From: DASYCK01 sp036500205
Lineage (GTDB): Bacteria; Myxococcota_A; Polyangia; Fen-1088
DNA length: 20,491 nt
Direction: 5' to 3'
NCBI GenBank assembly: GCA_036500205.1
Contig: DASYCK010000132.1
Location: 1 to 20,491, forward strand
Shown here: positions 8,824 to 14,832 of the stretch, one piece after another
Numbering within the stretch: the stretch's first letter is position 1
Layout of the letters: each line of letters begins with the position of its first letter
Program-made: the position numbers and the translations under genes
Notes under the pieces: model-generated
Database searches by the model: none
Told to the model about the DNA's origin: nothing
Seen by the model: the letters and a program-made list of their open reading frames with translations, nothing else

Positions 8824-9609
8824 CTAGGGCGCCGGAGAGCCTTCGGGCAGCGGGGCGGTGGCGACGTTCTGCGCGGCCACCGCGGCCCGCGTCGCCGCGA
8901 AGCGGGTGCGCTCCTCGATGTGCAGCCAGGTCGGGCGCACGCGCGCGATCAGCCACTCGAGGGCGCGGAAGAAGCGCAGGCCGTTCAGCACCGGGTTCAT
9001 CCACCCCACGGTGATGCAGTAGTGCTTGTCGTGCGGGGCGGCGTGGTGAATCTCGTGATGGCGCGGCGACAGGATCAGGCCCCACCGCTGCAGCGGACGT
9101 GCCGGCCAGGGCGGGGACTCCTCGTGCGCCCATTTGTGGAACTGATTCGTGGCCACCACGAACAGCCCCAGAAAGGCCACGAACGTCGCCACGAAGAAGC
9201 CGAACCCGGCGCGGGGCGACAGCAGGAACGCCAGCAGCAGAGGGGTCAGGACGACGATGCAGTTGTTGCCGTTCGTCTCGATGAAGTCGTGGGTGGTGAT
9301 GTCCCTCTGATCGACGTGATGCTCGCGGAACGGACGGATGAAGTTGGGCCCCACGAAGGGGACGCGTTCGTGCCCGATGGTGTCGCCCGCCCAGTGGACG
9401 ACGCCCGAGATCATGTCGGAGGCGACGTAGGAGACCAGCAACGTCAAGGCCATCCCGACCCAGCCGCCCGGAGTGTCGACGGTGCGCCCCACCCGGACCC
9501 CGAACCCGATCAGAAGACCGAACACGGCGGCTATCGACACGATCTCCACCGCCCGATGCCGCCGCGAGTACCCGTATGTCGTGTCCGTCGTGCTCACCGT
9601 CAGCCTCAT
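8824..9609 (-). CDS. carF: CarF/TMEM189-type plasmanylethanolamine desaturase
   Basis: A 261-residue membrane protein of the Lipid_desat (Kua/TMEM189/CarF) family, which introduces the vinyl-ether double bond of plasmalogens; in Myxococcus xanthus CarF is also needed for light-induced carotenoid synthesis. Histidine-rich iron-ligand motifs are present in the family order: SGVVHWAGDTIGHE, REHHVDQRDITTHDFIETNG, HKWAHEE and SPRHHEIHHAAPHDKHYC. Three to four hydrophobic segments surround them. The ATG at 9609 is chosen because GGAGGT lies 8 nt upstream; a GTG at 9627 would add six residues and would include the Shine-Dalgarno in the coding region. It is first in a minus-strand run with yajQ, and divergent from the fatty-acid-hydroxylase-family gene. 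No carotenoid gene is visible nearby, so a role in light response cannot be claimed. Confidence 0.85.
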   Translation of the reverse strand: MRLTVSTTDTTYGYSRRHRAVEIVSIAAVFGLLIGFGVRVGRTVDTPGGWVGMALTLLVSYVASDMISGVVHWAGDTIGHERVPFVGPNFIRPFREHHVDQRDITTHDFIETNGNNCIVVLTPLLLAFLLSPRAGFGFFVATFVAFLGLFVVATNQFHKWAHEESPPWPARPLQRWGLILSPRHHEIHHAAPHDKHYCITVGWMNPVLNGLRFFRALEWLIARVRPTWLHIEERTRFAATRAAVAAQNVATAPLPEGSPAP

Positions 9610-9728
9610 TATAGGGGACCTCCCCACACCGACCGCCGATATTTACCACAACCGGGGCGTGCGGAAAGCTGGCCGCCCCCGGCCGGAAAGGGGCGGGCGA
9701 CGCCGCGCGGCGCGTGTTAACCTTGATC
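9610..9728. promoter_or_regulatory. Divergent intergenic region between two di-iron membrane enzyme genes
   Basis: This 119-bp gap must hold the promoters of both the CarF-like gene (leftward) and the fatty-acid-hydroxylase-family gene (rightward). The only clear element is the GGAGGT Shine-Dalgarno of the CarF-like gene. An AT-rich patch (ATATTTACCA, about 9649-9658) in otherwise GC-rich sequence is the best place for a -10 region, but no convincing -35/-10 pair can be named. Confidence 0.4.
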
Positions 9729-10394
9729 ATGAACAGGGCGGAGAAGATTCCCGCCGGATTCTCGGCCCGGCAGCAGATCGCCCGCACGGCCACCCTGGCC
9801 TCGGTGATGCTGGCGGCGGCGATCCTGGTGGGGCGCCACGCGGCGGCGCGGTCCTGGCTGCTGCTGCCGGCGTTCTGGATCTTCGCGAATTTCTTCGAGT
9901 GGACCGTGCACCGCTTTCCCATGCACCGCCCGCTGCAGCCGCGCCTCATGTACCGCAATCACGCGCAGTTGCACCACGTCGCCTTCGCCGACGGTCAGAT
10001 GGCGATCGAGAGCCCGCGCGAGCTGTGGCTGATCATGATGCCCTGGTACACCATCGTGATGCTGCTGGTGGCGGCGTCGCCGGTCGCCATCCTGGCCGCG
10101 CTGCTCGGGGGGCTGCCGCTGGCGGGGATCTTCTACGTGGGGGCGCTCAGCTACTTCGTCTTCTACGAGACGCTGCACGCCCTCTATCACCTGCCGGCGG
10201 CGACGCTGGCGCGGGTGGGGCTGCTACACCCAGGGGGGCTGTTCTCACGCCTGCAGGCCCACCACACCCATCACCACGAGCTGCGCCGCATGGCCCACGT
10301 GAACTTCAATGTGACCATCCCCCTCGCTGACACCGTCTTCGGCACCCGCGAACGCCGGTCGGACGACCAGGAGACGGACGTCCGCCGTCAGTGA
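9729..10394 (+). CDS. Fatty acid hydroxylase / sterol desaturase superfamily membrane protein
   Basis: A 221-residue integral membrane protein with the histidine clusters of the di-iron FA_hydroxylase superfamily: H61xxxxH66 (EWTVHRFPMHR), H78xxxHH83 (NHAQLHH), a later HALYH, and HHTHHH near residue 175, followed by NFNVTIPLADTVFGT, a family-typical ending. About four hydrophobic segments lie between the clusters. Family members hydroxylate or desaturate fatty acids, sterols or carotenoids at the membrane; the substrate is unknown here. The ATG at 9729 is chosen over an upstream GTG (9714), neither having a good Shine-Dalgarno. It is divergent from the CarF-like gene, and the two may act on the same lipid pool. 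The 3' end overlaps the convergent RibD-C-like gene by 7 nt. Confidence 0.8.
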   Translation: MNRAEKIPAGFSARQQIARTATLASVMLAAAILVGRHAAARSWLLLPAFWIFANFFEWTVHRFPMHRPLQPRLMYRNHAQLHHVAFADGQMAIESPRELWLIMMPWYTIVMLLVAASPVAILAALLGGLPLAGIFYVGALSYFVFYETLHALYHLPAATLARVGLLHPGGLFSRLQAHHTHHHELRRMAHVNFNVTIPLADTVFGTRERRSDDQETDVRRQ

Positions 10395-11047
10395 TCGCGC
10401 GCGTAGATCTTCGCGGTCGCGCCGCCAGGGAAGGCGCTGCTGCTGACGAGCTTCAGCGCGCGCGGCTTCTCGAGCCCGTCGAAGATCGCCAGTCCCTTGC
10501 CGAGCGCGACGGGGTGGATGACGAGGCGGTACTCGTCGATGAGATCGTGTTTGATGAGCTCGCGCGCGAATGTGGCGCCGCCGTAGGCGATCAGTGACTT
10601 GCCCGGTTGGGCCTTCTGCCGCGTGATCTCTGCGACGATGTCGTCAGCGACGATCGGATCGCGCCACGATTGCTGATTCTTCCTCGTCTCCTCGGGAGAC
10701 GCGCTCTTCAGCTGCCTTTTCTCGACATCGGCGTTCGCATCCCTGAGATTCGGTGGAGGGGCCGCGCGCGAGACGGCGTCGAAGTCGATCTTTCCGGAGC
10801 GCGAGAAGACCAGCTTGGGAATCGAGTTCATCGCCGCCGCGAAGGGATTGGTCGAGCTCGGCCAGTAACTGGCCATTGACTCGAATGTCTTTCGTCCCAT
10901 GACGTGGAGGCCCGCTTGCGATATCGCCTCGAGCTCCCAGATCGTGCAACCCTCGTCCAACGTCTCGAAGATCCAGTCGGACTCGCCGTTTGGACCACCG
11001 ACGAAGCCGTCGAGGGACAGGTCCATCTTGAGGATGAGCTTCCGCAT
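10388..11047 (-). CDS. Dihydrofolate reductase family protein (RibD C-terminal domain)
   Basis: A 219-residue protein starting MRKLILKMDLSLDGFVGGP, the usual opening of the RibD_C/DHFR-like family, with GLHVMGRKTFESMASYW and a C-terminal SLIAYGGATFARELIKHDLIDEYRL segment forming the NADPH-binding fold. These enzymes are stand-alone reductases of unknown substrate, often called YyaP/YwjB-like, and are not the main folate enzyme. The ATG at 11047 has AAAGGAG 6 nt upstream; longer upstream reading is spurious. An insertion around residues 110-150 (PPPNLRDANADVEKRQLK) lengthens the protein. It is a single gene with its own promoter region to the right. Confidence 0.85.
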   Translation of the reverse strand: MRKLILKMDLSLDGFVGGPNGESDWIFETLDEGCTIWELEAISQAGLHVMGRKTFESMASYWPSSTNPFAAAMNSIPKLVFSRSGKIDFDAVSRAAPPPNLRDANADVEKRQLKSASPEETRKNQQSWRDPIVADDIVAEITRQKAQPGKSLIAYGGATFARELIKHDLIDEYRLVIHPVALGKGLAIFDGLEKPRALKLVSSSAFPGGATAKIYARDH

Positions 11048-11192
11048 GTCGCGCTCCTTTCGGGGGAGCGATTTGCAAGCGGCAGGCCATTTTCCGGCGC
11101 GCCGGTTCCGCACCGGCGTGAGCCCGAAAACGCACAAGGCGGTCGGCGCGTCACGGCGGCGTCGCCGCCTGTCACGCCCTCGATACGCTGAT

Positions 11193-11216
11193 GGGACCTC
11201 GTCTGTCCGAGGTCCC
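11193..11216 (-). terminator. Stem-loop downstream of the secreted-protein gene
   Basis: A perfect 9-bp stem GGGACCTCG / CGAGGTCCC with a 6-nt loop lies 11 nt past the stop codon of the secreted cysteine-containing protein. The position suits a transcription terminator, but no T-tract follows on the minus strand, so it may instead be a 3'-end stabilising hairpin or a Rho-assisted terminator. Confidence 0.5.
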
Positions 11217-11227
11217 CGAATTGTCGC

Positions 11228-11794
11228 TCAGTGAATGCTGGGCGCGAGCTTGGCCGCTTCCGCCTTCGTGCAGACCTTCGTCGACGCGTTCACGCTGACG
11301 AAGAAGCCCTTGCCCGGCATCCACAGCCCGGTGGCGTTCGCCATCATCGGCGCCGCCTTCGGCGACTTGGCCTTCTCGGTGAGGAACGCCTTCCCGATCT
11401 TCTTCCACGAGAAGAACGGATCGTTCGGCTCGGTGGGAACTTCCTTCTGCGCCGGCGCGTACACCTGCACGAACGAGTCCTCGGGCTTGGTGCCTTCAGC
11501 CTTGAAGACGTACTTGCAGGTCTCCTTCGAGCCCACCTCGCCGAGGTAGGTCGCGTCCGATTCGCCGCAGGCCTTGAAGACGGCTGCCTTGGGAAGATGC
11601 GCCATCACCGCCGGATCGCAGCACTTGCCGCCGCCGAACGCCTTGCAGTTCGTGGGTGCGCCACCCCCCGCGCCCCCCGCGCCAGCGGTGGCGGCGGCCG
11701 GCTTGTCGGCCAGCGCGCGCCGCGCGTAGCCCGCGCCGAAGGCGACCATCGCGGTCAAGGTCAGGGTCATCGAGAGCAGCTTGCGGGTCGTCAT
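11228..11794 (-). CDS. Secreted cysteine-containing hypothetical protein
   Basis: A 188-residue protein of no recognised family. The start at 11794 has AGGAGG 7 nt upstream and gives a Sec signal peptide (MTTRKLLSMTLTLTAMVAFGAGYARRALA, cleavage probably after ALA near residue 30). A low-complexity Ala/Gly linker follows, then a compact domain with six cysteines (NC, KCC, KACGES, ETCKYVF, KVCTKA), suggesting disulfides in the periplasm or outside the cell. The middle reads as a small beta domain (YLGEVGSKETCKYVFKAEG). The Shine-Dalgarno is embedded in the palindrome GGAGGCCTCC, which could hide it in a hairpin. It is a single gene, bounded by a stem-loop downstream and the tRNA region upstream. 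Function is unknown. Confidence 0.7.
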   Translation of the reverse strand: MTTRKLLSMTLTLTAMVAFGAGYARRALADKPAAATAGAGGAGGGAPTNCKAFGGGKCCDPAVMAHLPKAAVFKACGESDATYLGEVGSKETCKYVFKAEGTKPEDSFVQVYAPAQKEVPTEPNDPFFSWKKIGKAFLTEKAKSPKAAPMMANATGLWMPGKGFFVSVNASTKVCTKAEAAKLAPSIH

Positions 11795-11917
11795 CGGGAG
11801 GCCTCCTGGGGTCGGTTCGGCGGCTGAAGCTACCAAAAACACCCCCGGTTAGAAACGCACCCCGTCAGGCCCGCCCCGCGATCGAGCCCCGGCGGGGTCC
11901 GAAATGTTGCGAGACGG

Positions 11918-11946
11918 TTGACACCTCCGGGCCTCGCGAGTAGATC
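11918..11946 (+). promoter_or_regulatory. Candidate promoter of the tRNA-Asp gene
   Basis: A perfect TTGACA (11918-11923) is followed after 17 bp by TAGATC (11941-11946), a weak -10. It would start transcription near 11953, about 65 nt before the mature tRNA. A short hairpin (GTCGGG / CCCGAC, 11963-11980) lies in the leader. Only the -35 is strong. Confidence 0.45.
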
Positions 11947-12017
11947 AGCCCCGCGCAACGCCGTCGGGTAGTTCCCCGACAGCGCTCCGTCCGACAGAAC
12001 ACCGTCGGTGAAAATTT

Positions 12018-12091
12018 GGGGTGGTAGTTAAGTCGGTTATAACGCCGCCCTGTCACGGCGGAGGCCGCGGGTTCAAGTCCCGTCCACCCCG
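12018..12091 (+). tRNA. tRNA-Asp (anticodon GTC)
   Basis: The full cloverleaf can be folded by eye. The acceptor stem GGGGTGG pairs with CCACCCC; the D-stem GTTA pairs with TAAC around loop AGTCGGTTA. The anticodon stem CCGCC pairs with GGCGG around loop CTGTCAC, giving anticodon GTC (12052-12054). The variable loop is AGGCC, and the T-stem GCGGG pairs with CCCGT around TTCAAGT. The discriminator base is G, as expected for tRNA-Asp, and CCA is not encoded. Its 3' half is a classical integrase target; the integrase gene begins 110 bp downstream and points away, so this gene is probably the left attachment site of the mobile element. Confidence 0.95.
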
Positions 12092-12139
12092 CTTCGGAAG
12101 TCCCTAGAATCACATGGGATTCCAGTCCGGCCCTACCGC

Positions 12140-12182
12140 CGGTTACGTTCGGTTCGGGATCGCGGTACATTCCCGGTACATT
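12140..12182. repeat. Phased CGGT-type direct repeats beside the attachment site
   Basis: Four CGGT(T/A) units begin at 12140, 12150, 12163 and 12174. The last two are identical 9-mers (CGGTACATT, 12163-12171 and 12174-12182) spaced 11 bp, one helical turn. They lie between the tRNA and the integrase start, where arm-type integrase/excisionase sites or an autoregulatory operator would be expected. Confidence 0.5.
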
Positions 12183-12200
12183 GGGAACGCTGGGTGAACC

Positions 12201-13463
12201 ATGGCCCACCTGATCGCCCGGGGCACCCGCGCGGTGCCGCGCTGGTACGTCGCCTACGTGGACGTGGACGGCGGCCAGAAGACGCGCCTGCTGAAGGGCG
12301 TGGCCACGAAGGCGGACGCCACGCGCTTGATGCGGGTGATCGAGGTTCGCATCACGGAGGGCAAGCCGGGCATGGAGCGCGACGCGCCCGAGCCGGCCGC
12401 CGAGCCCGGCGCCGAGCTGGTGGCGCCGCTCATGGAGCGCTGGCGCGACTCCCTGACCAACCGGAGCGCGGCGAACGACCGGTCGCGCATCACGAAGCGG
12501 CTGCTACCGCGGTTCAAGGGGATGACGGTCGCCGAGGCGGCCAGGGTGCCCACCGTCATGGCGCTACTGGACGAGGCGGACGGCGCCAGCACGCACACCC
12601 AAAGGCACCTCCTATCGCTTCTCGGGCGCTTCTACGGGTGGCTGATCGATCGCGGCCTCACGGAGATGAACCCGGTCCGGATGATCCGGCAGGGCTCGCG
12701 CCCGAAGCCACCCGCGAAGAAAGACGCCCCGTGGCTGCGCGACGAGACGAAGGTGGCCGAGCTGATGGCGAAGCTCCCCGAGCCGGTAAACCTGATGTTC
12801 TATCTCGGGAATCGATGCGGCGGGCTCCGCATGGGCGAGATCGCCGGCCTGTGCCTCCGGGACCTGGACCGACTGGACGAGGGCCTCATCGTCGCGCGGA
12901 AGAGCTACGGCGGCTTTCTGAAAGAGGACAAGCACCTCACCGGGAAGAGCAAGCTCGTGCCGGCGGCGGACGACGCGCCCGAGATCCTCGGGCCGTGGCT
13001 GGCGCGGCGGCGCGCGGCGGGGGCGGGCCCGGACGATCTCCTGTTTCCCTACGTCCCGGCCAAGCCCCAGAACCGGCGGCGCGCGGCGGCCGGGACCGCT
13101 GGCGGCGTCACGTGGGCCGGCTGGCGGAAGGAGCACCTCGAAAAATGCTGGGAGGTGGCTGCGAAGGCGGCGGGCGTCAAACTCGGCTGGTACCAGTCGA
13201 CGCGACACACCTGGATCTCTCGCTCGCTGGAAGCCGGCGCGTCGCTGGATGAGGTGAGCGCGGCCGTGGGGCACTCGTCCCCGGTGGTCACGCGCCGCTG
13301 GTACGACCACTTCGTTCGCGAGCGCTTCTCACCCGCGCTTCGACTACCGATCGCGAAGGAGGTCGGCGCGACGGAACCGAAGCGACCGGCCGACCCGCCG
13401 GAAGGGGATCAAGGTCCCACGGTCCACTCGCGCTCGAAGCGCGGCCGGCGTCATCCCGAGTAG
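12201..13463 (+). CDS. int: Tyrosine recombinase / phage-type integrase
   Basis: A 420-residue integrase. Residues 1-60 look like an arm-binding domain, about 75-165 a SAM-like core-binding domain (THTQRHLLSLLGRFYGWLIDRGL), and about 180-390 the catalytic domain. Catalytic residues visible are Arg210 (GGLRMGE), a Lys in TGKSKLVP, Arg335 (YQSTRHT), His358 (VGHSSP) and nucleophile Tyr368 (RRWYDHF). The His normally three residues before the second Arg is Gln332 here. The gene starts 110 bp downstream of tRNA-Asp, pointing away from it. The start has only a weak Shine-Dalgarno. Its last 120 bp, beyond the catalytic domain, overlap the antisense excisionase-type gene. It should integrate the element into the tRNA 3' end. 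Confidence 0.93.
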   Translation: MAHLIARGTRAVPRWYVAYVDVDGGQKTRLLKGVATKADATRLMRVIEVRITEGKPGMERDAPEPAAEPGAELVAPLMERWRDSLTNRSAANDRSRITKRLLPRFKGMTVAEAARVPTVMALLDEADGASTHTQRHLLSLLGRFYGWLIDRGLTEMNPVRMIRQGSRPKPPAKKDAPWLRDETKVAELMAKLPEPVNLMFYLGNRCGGLRMGEIAGLCLRDLDRLDEGLIVARKSYGGFLKEDKHLTGKSKLVPAADDAPEILGPWLARRRAAGAGPDDLLFPYVPAKPQNRRRAAAGTAGGVTWAGWRKEHLEKCWEVAAKAAGVKLGWYQSTRHTWISRSLEAGASLDEVSAAVGHSSPVVTRRWYDHFVRERFSPALRLPIAKEVGATEPKRPADPPEGDQGPTVHSRSKRGRRHPE

Positions 13464-13628
13464 CGCGGCGGCCTGGCGCGTGTCCATGAGCGCGTCCGGA
13501 TCCTTCGGAGCGGCTCGGGGAGGGGCGGGTGGCTCCGCAGGCTCCGGCCCCACGTCCATCTCCTTCGCCACCTCGGCGGCGCCGTGCTCCGCCTCTCGAA
13601 GCAATCTTAGCTGGGGGAACCGGTCCAC
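13344..13628 (-). CDS. Excisionase-type helix-turn-helix protein
   Basis: A 94-residue frame whose C-terminal half (from DALMDTRQAAALLGMTPAAL to FRRADLLRDR) is a typical HTH_17/excisionase domain: a MerR-like helix-turn-helix followed by a wing (IPFRRVGRSLRFRR). Such proteins direct integrases to excise or act as small repressors. The N-terminal half is low-complexity (PAEPPAPPRAAPKDPD) and the true start may be an internal ATG; the GTG at 13628 is the longest option. It is antisense to the last 120 bp of the integrase, so the two genes share a convergent 3' end, an unusual arrangement for an int/xis pair. The integrase catalytic domain ends before the overlap, so both can be genuine. Confidence 0.65.
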   Translation of the reverse strand: MDRFPQLRLLREAEHGAAEVAKEMDVGPEPAEPPAPPRAAPKDPDALMDTRQAAALLGMTPAALRARVDRGTLIPFRRVGRSLRFRRADLLRDR

Positions 13629-13671
13629 CCCGGGATCGATCGGCAGTGTGACACCCGAACTTTACCCCTGT

Positions 13672-13701
13672 CCCGGCTCCCGAAACTACCGGGTTCTTTT
13701 T
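13672..13701 (+). terminator. Possible intrinsic terminator for the integrase transcript
   Basis: A short stem (CCCGG at 13672-13676 with CCGGG at 13689-13693, or an inner CCCG/CGGG alternative) is followed by TTCTTTTT. It sits about 210 bp past the integrase stop and just before the small cysteine-rich frame. The stem is short, so this is tentative. Confidence 0.4.
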
Positions 13702-13726
13702 CGAGCGTCCCAATCTTCCAGGCAAG

Positions 13727-13900
13727 ATGTCCACCGAATCATGTAACTGCACTGAGTCCGCCACCCGTCCAGGAACCTGCGACCACTGCCGTCCGGAGTC
13801 TGGCGACCGCGCCCCGGCCGTCACGACGTCGCCAGCGCCGCCGCCCGCCCGGCGCTGCAACCCGCCCTGTGATGGCAGTGGGTGCCGCTGGTGCGCGTAG
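13727..13900 (+). CDS. Small cysteine-rich protein, candidate zinc-binding peptide (57 aa)
   Basis: A 57-codon ATG-to-TAG frame with eight cysteines: a CxC pair near the N-terminus (ESCNCTE), a CxxC (TCDHCRP), a Pro-rich linker, then a C-terminal cluster CNPPCDGSGCRWCA with spacing Cx3C, Cx4C, Cx2C. The grouping of cysteines around CDGSGC resembles small zinc knuckles such as DnaJ-type or ribbon motifs. It fills the gap between the excisionase-type gene and the stop of the minus-strand operon (9 nt away) without overlapping either. Third codon positions are mostly G/C. The Shine-Dalgarno is weak (AGG). It is on the strand opposite the operon. No family is recognised; a chance frame is possible, but eight paired cysteines argue against it. 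Confidence 0.5.
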   Translation: MSTESCNCTESATRPGTCDHCRPESGDRAPAVTTSPAPPPARRCNPPCDGSGCRWCA

Positions 13901-13909
13901 CCCGCGCCC

Positions 13910-14251
13910 TCAGACGTCCGAGCCCCACCGGCCCGCCGCCGTCAGGTCGATTGCCTCCGAAGCGCGCCGCCGGAGGCTCGGGGCTGGTGGGAGAGCCGCT
14001 ATCCGGGCTCGCTCCGCCGCGCGGTCGGCTCGGCGGGCTTCGTCGGCCGCCTCGTCATGCACGCCGTTCTCGTCGATGAACCTCATGCCCACGGTCCCGG
14101 CCTTGCGGACCGCCGACACGGGGTGAAGAAGGGCGCGGACCTGATCCCGAAAGTCGGCGTCCTTGATGGCATCCAAGAACGCCGTCTTCTCGGCGGCGGT
14201 CACGACACCCTCGATCGGGACGATCGAATCGAGGAGATACCGCAACACCAC
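13910..14251 (-). CDS. Hypothetical protein, downstream part of an apparently frameshifted gene
   Basis: A 113-codon stretch in this frame reads as sensible protein from VVLRYLLDSIVPIEG to the stop: a helical segment (TAAEKTAFLDAIKDADFRDQVRALL), then MRFIDENGVHDEAADEARRADRAAERARIAAL, an alanine/arginine-rich helix. Upstream of 14251 the frame turns Arg-rich and non-coding in character. The overlapping upstream frame (14200-14469) loses coding character at the same place. A -1 shift near 14250 would join them into one protein of about 185 residues. A GTG start at 14251 is possible but lacks a Shine-Dalgarno. No family is recognised. Confidence 0.5.
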   Translation of the reverse strand: MVLRYLLDSIVPIEGVVTAAEKTAFLDAIKDADFRDQVRALLHPVSAVRKAGTVGMRFIDENGVHDEAADEARRADRAAERARIAALPPAPSLRRRASEAIDLTAAGRWGSDV

Positions 14252-14469
14252 ACGAGCACGGCATCTTCGGAATCGACGAGGCCGAGCATCTTCTCGGAGT
14301 CGAGGGCGCCGACCTTCGCCGGAGCAGTCGGACGGACGGGGCGAAGTGCTTCGCGTGCAATCCGAGCCATCCATGACGATTCGGCGGCCGCCTCGGCGTG
14401 CGCGGCGTCGGCGAGTAGCTGGAAGGCCCTCACCTCGTCGCCGCCGGACGCTTCGAGGAAAGAGATCAC
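14200..14469 (-). CDS. Hypothetical protein, upstream part of an apparently frameshifted gene
   Basis: The GTG start overlaps the TGA of the preceding 37-codon gene (GTGA), with GAGG 6 nt upstream. The first 73 or so residues look genuine: ISFLEASGGDEVRAFQLLADAAHAEAAAESSWMARIAREALRPVRP, then LDSEKMLGLVDSEDAVLV. After this the frame reads WCCGISSIRSSRSRVS and stops, while the -1 frame continues with VVLRYLLDSIVP. It is either a mutated gene, a sequencing error, or a programmed frameshift; no classical slippery heptamer is visible at the junction. No family is recognised. Confidence 0.5.
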   Translation of the reverse strand: MISFLEASGGDEVRAFQLLADAAHAEAAAESSWMARIAREALRPVRPTAPAKVGALDSEKMLGLVDSEDAVLVWCCGISSIRSSRSRVS

Positions 14470-14579
14470 GACCACCTCGCCTTCCAGCGCGCGGCCGAGT
14501 CCAGCGCGCGAACCATGGCGCCCCAATCGGGCTCGTCGAAGTCGAGGAACCCGCGGATGATTCCGTGAACGCCACGCAT
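14466..14579 (-). CDS. Very small hypothetical protein (37 aa) in the element operon
   Basis: The frame starts with an ATG overlapping the upstream TGA (TGATG), with AGGTGG 8 nt before it, and ends in a TGA overlapped by the next GTG. The peptide MRGVHGIIRGFLDFDEPDWG followed by AMVRALDSAARWKARWS has normal composition, with an acidic-aromatic centre and a basic amphipathic tail. Overlapping starts and stops on both sides are the main evidence that it is translated. Function is unknown. Confidence 0.55.
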   Translation of the reverse strand: MRGVHGIIRGFLDFDEPDWGAMVRALDSAARWKARWS

Positions 14580-14827
14580 CACGGCCGCCACCTGGAATCA
14601 GCGAGATCGGTGGGCCAGGACGGCGCGGCCTTCACCGCGGACGCGGCCTTCACGACGGGCGGCCGCTCCGCCATGGTGATCTTGGTGATCTCGACGTTGT
14701 AGCCCTCCGCCGCCGCCTCGGCCACGACCCCTTCCAGAGCGGCGGCCGCGCGCTTGGCGGAGCGCCTCGCTTCCTCATGGACGGCGGACGACGCTCCCTT
14801 CGCCACCTGGACCGCGACCTTGACCAT
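14579..14827 (-). CDS. Small hypothetical protein (82 aa), amphipathic helix
   Basis: The frame starts 5 nt after the stop of the 234-residue gene and ends overlapping the next start, consistent with the operon. Residues 1-40 (MVKVAVQVAKGASSAVHEEA, then RRSAKRAAAALEGVVAEAAA) form a long Ala-rich amphipathic helix. A short strand follows (YNVEITKITMAERPP), then a flexible tail ending PTDLADSRWRP. The longer reading frame upstream of this ATG overlaps the previous gene and is not supported. No family is recognised; the Shine-Dalgarno is poor, so translational coupling is likely. Confidence 0.6.
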   Translation of the reverse strand: MVKVAVQVAKGASSAVHEEARRSAKRAAAALEGVVAEAAAEGYNVEITKITMAERPPVVKAASAVKAAPSWPTDLADSRWRP

Positions 14828-14832
14828 GGCGA

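Noticed and set aside
11865..12209. Minus-strand frame spanning the tRNA (contains WTGLEPAASAVTGRRYN)
   Set aside because: This is the familiar spurious translation of the reverse strand of a tRNA gene; the cloverleaf is complete on the plus strand.
13623..13632. GTCCACCCCG, a 10-bp match to the tRNA-Asp 3' end, considered as attR
   Set aside because: Too short, flanks do not match, and it would leave the replication genes outside the element; likely chance in GC-rich DNA.
14245..14275. Slippery heptamer for programmed -1 frameshifting
   Set aside because: No X-XXY-YYZ motif is seen at the junction, so a programmed shift is not claimed; only the frame change is reported.
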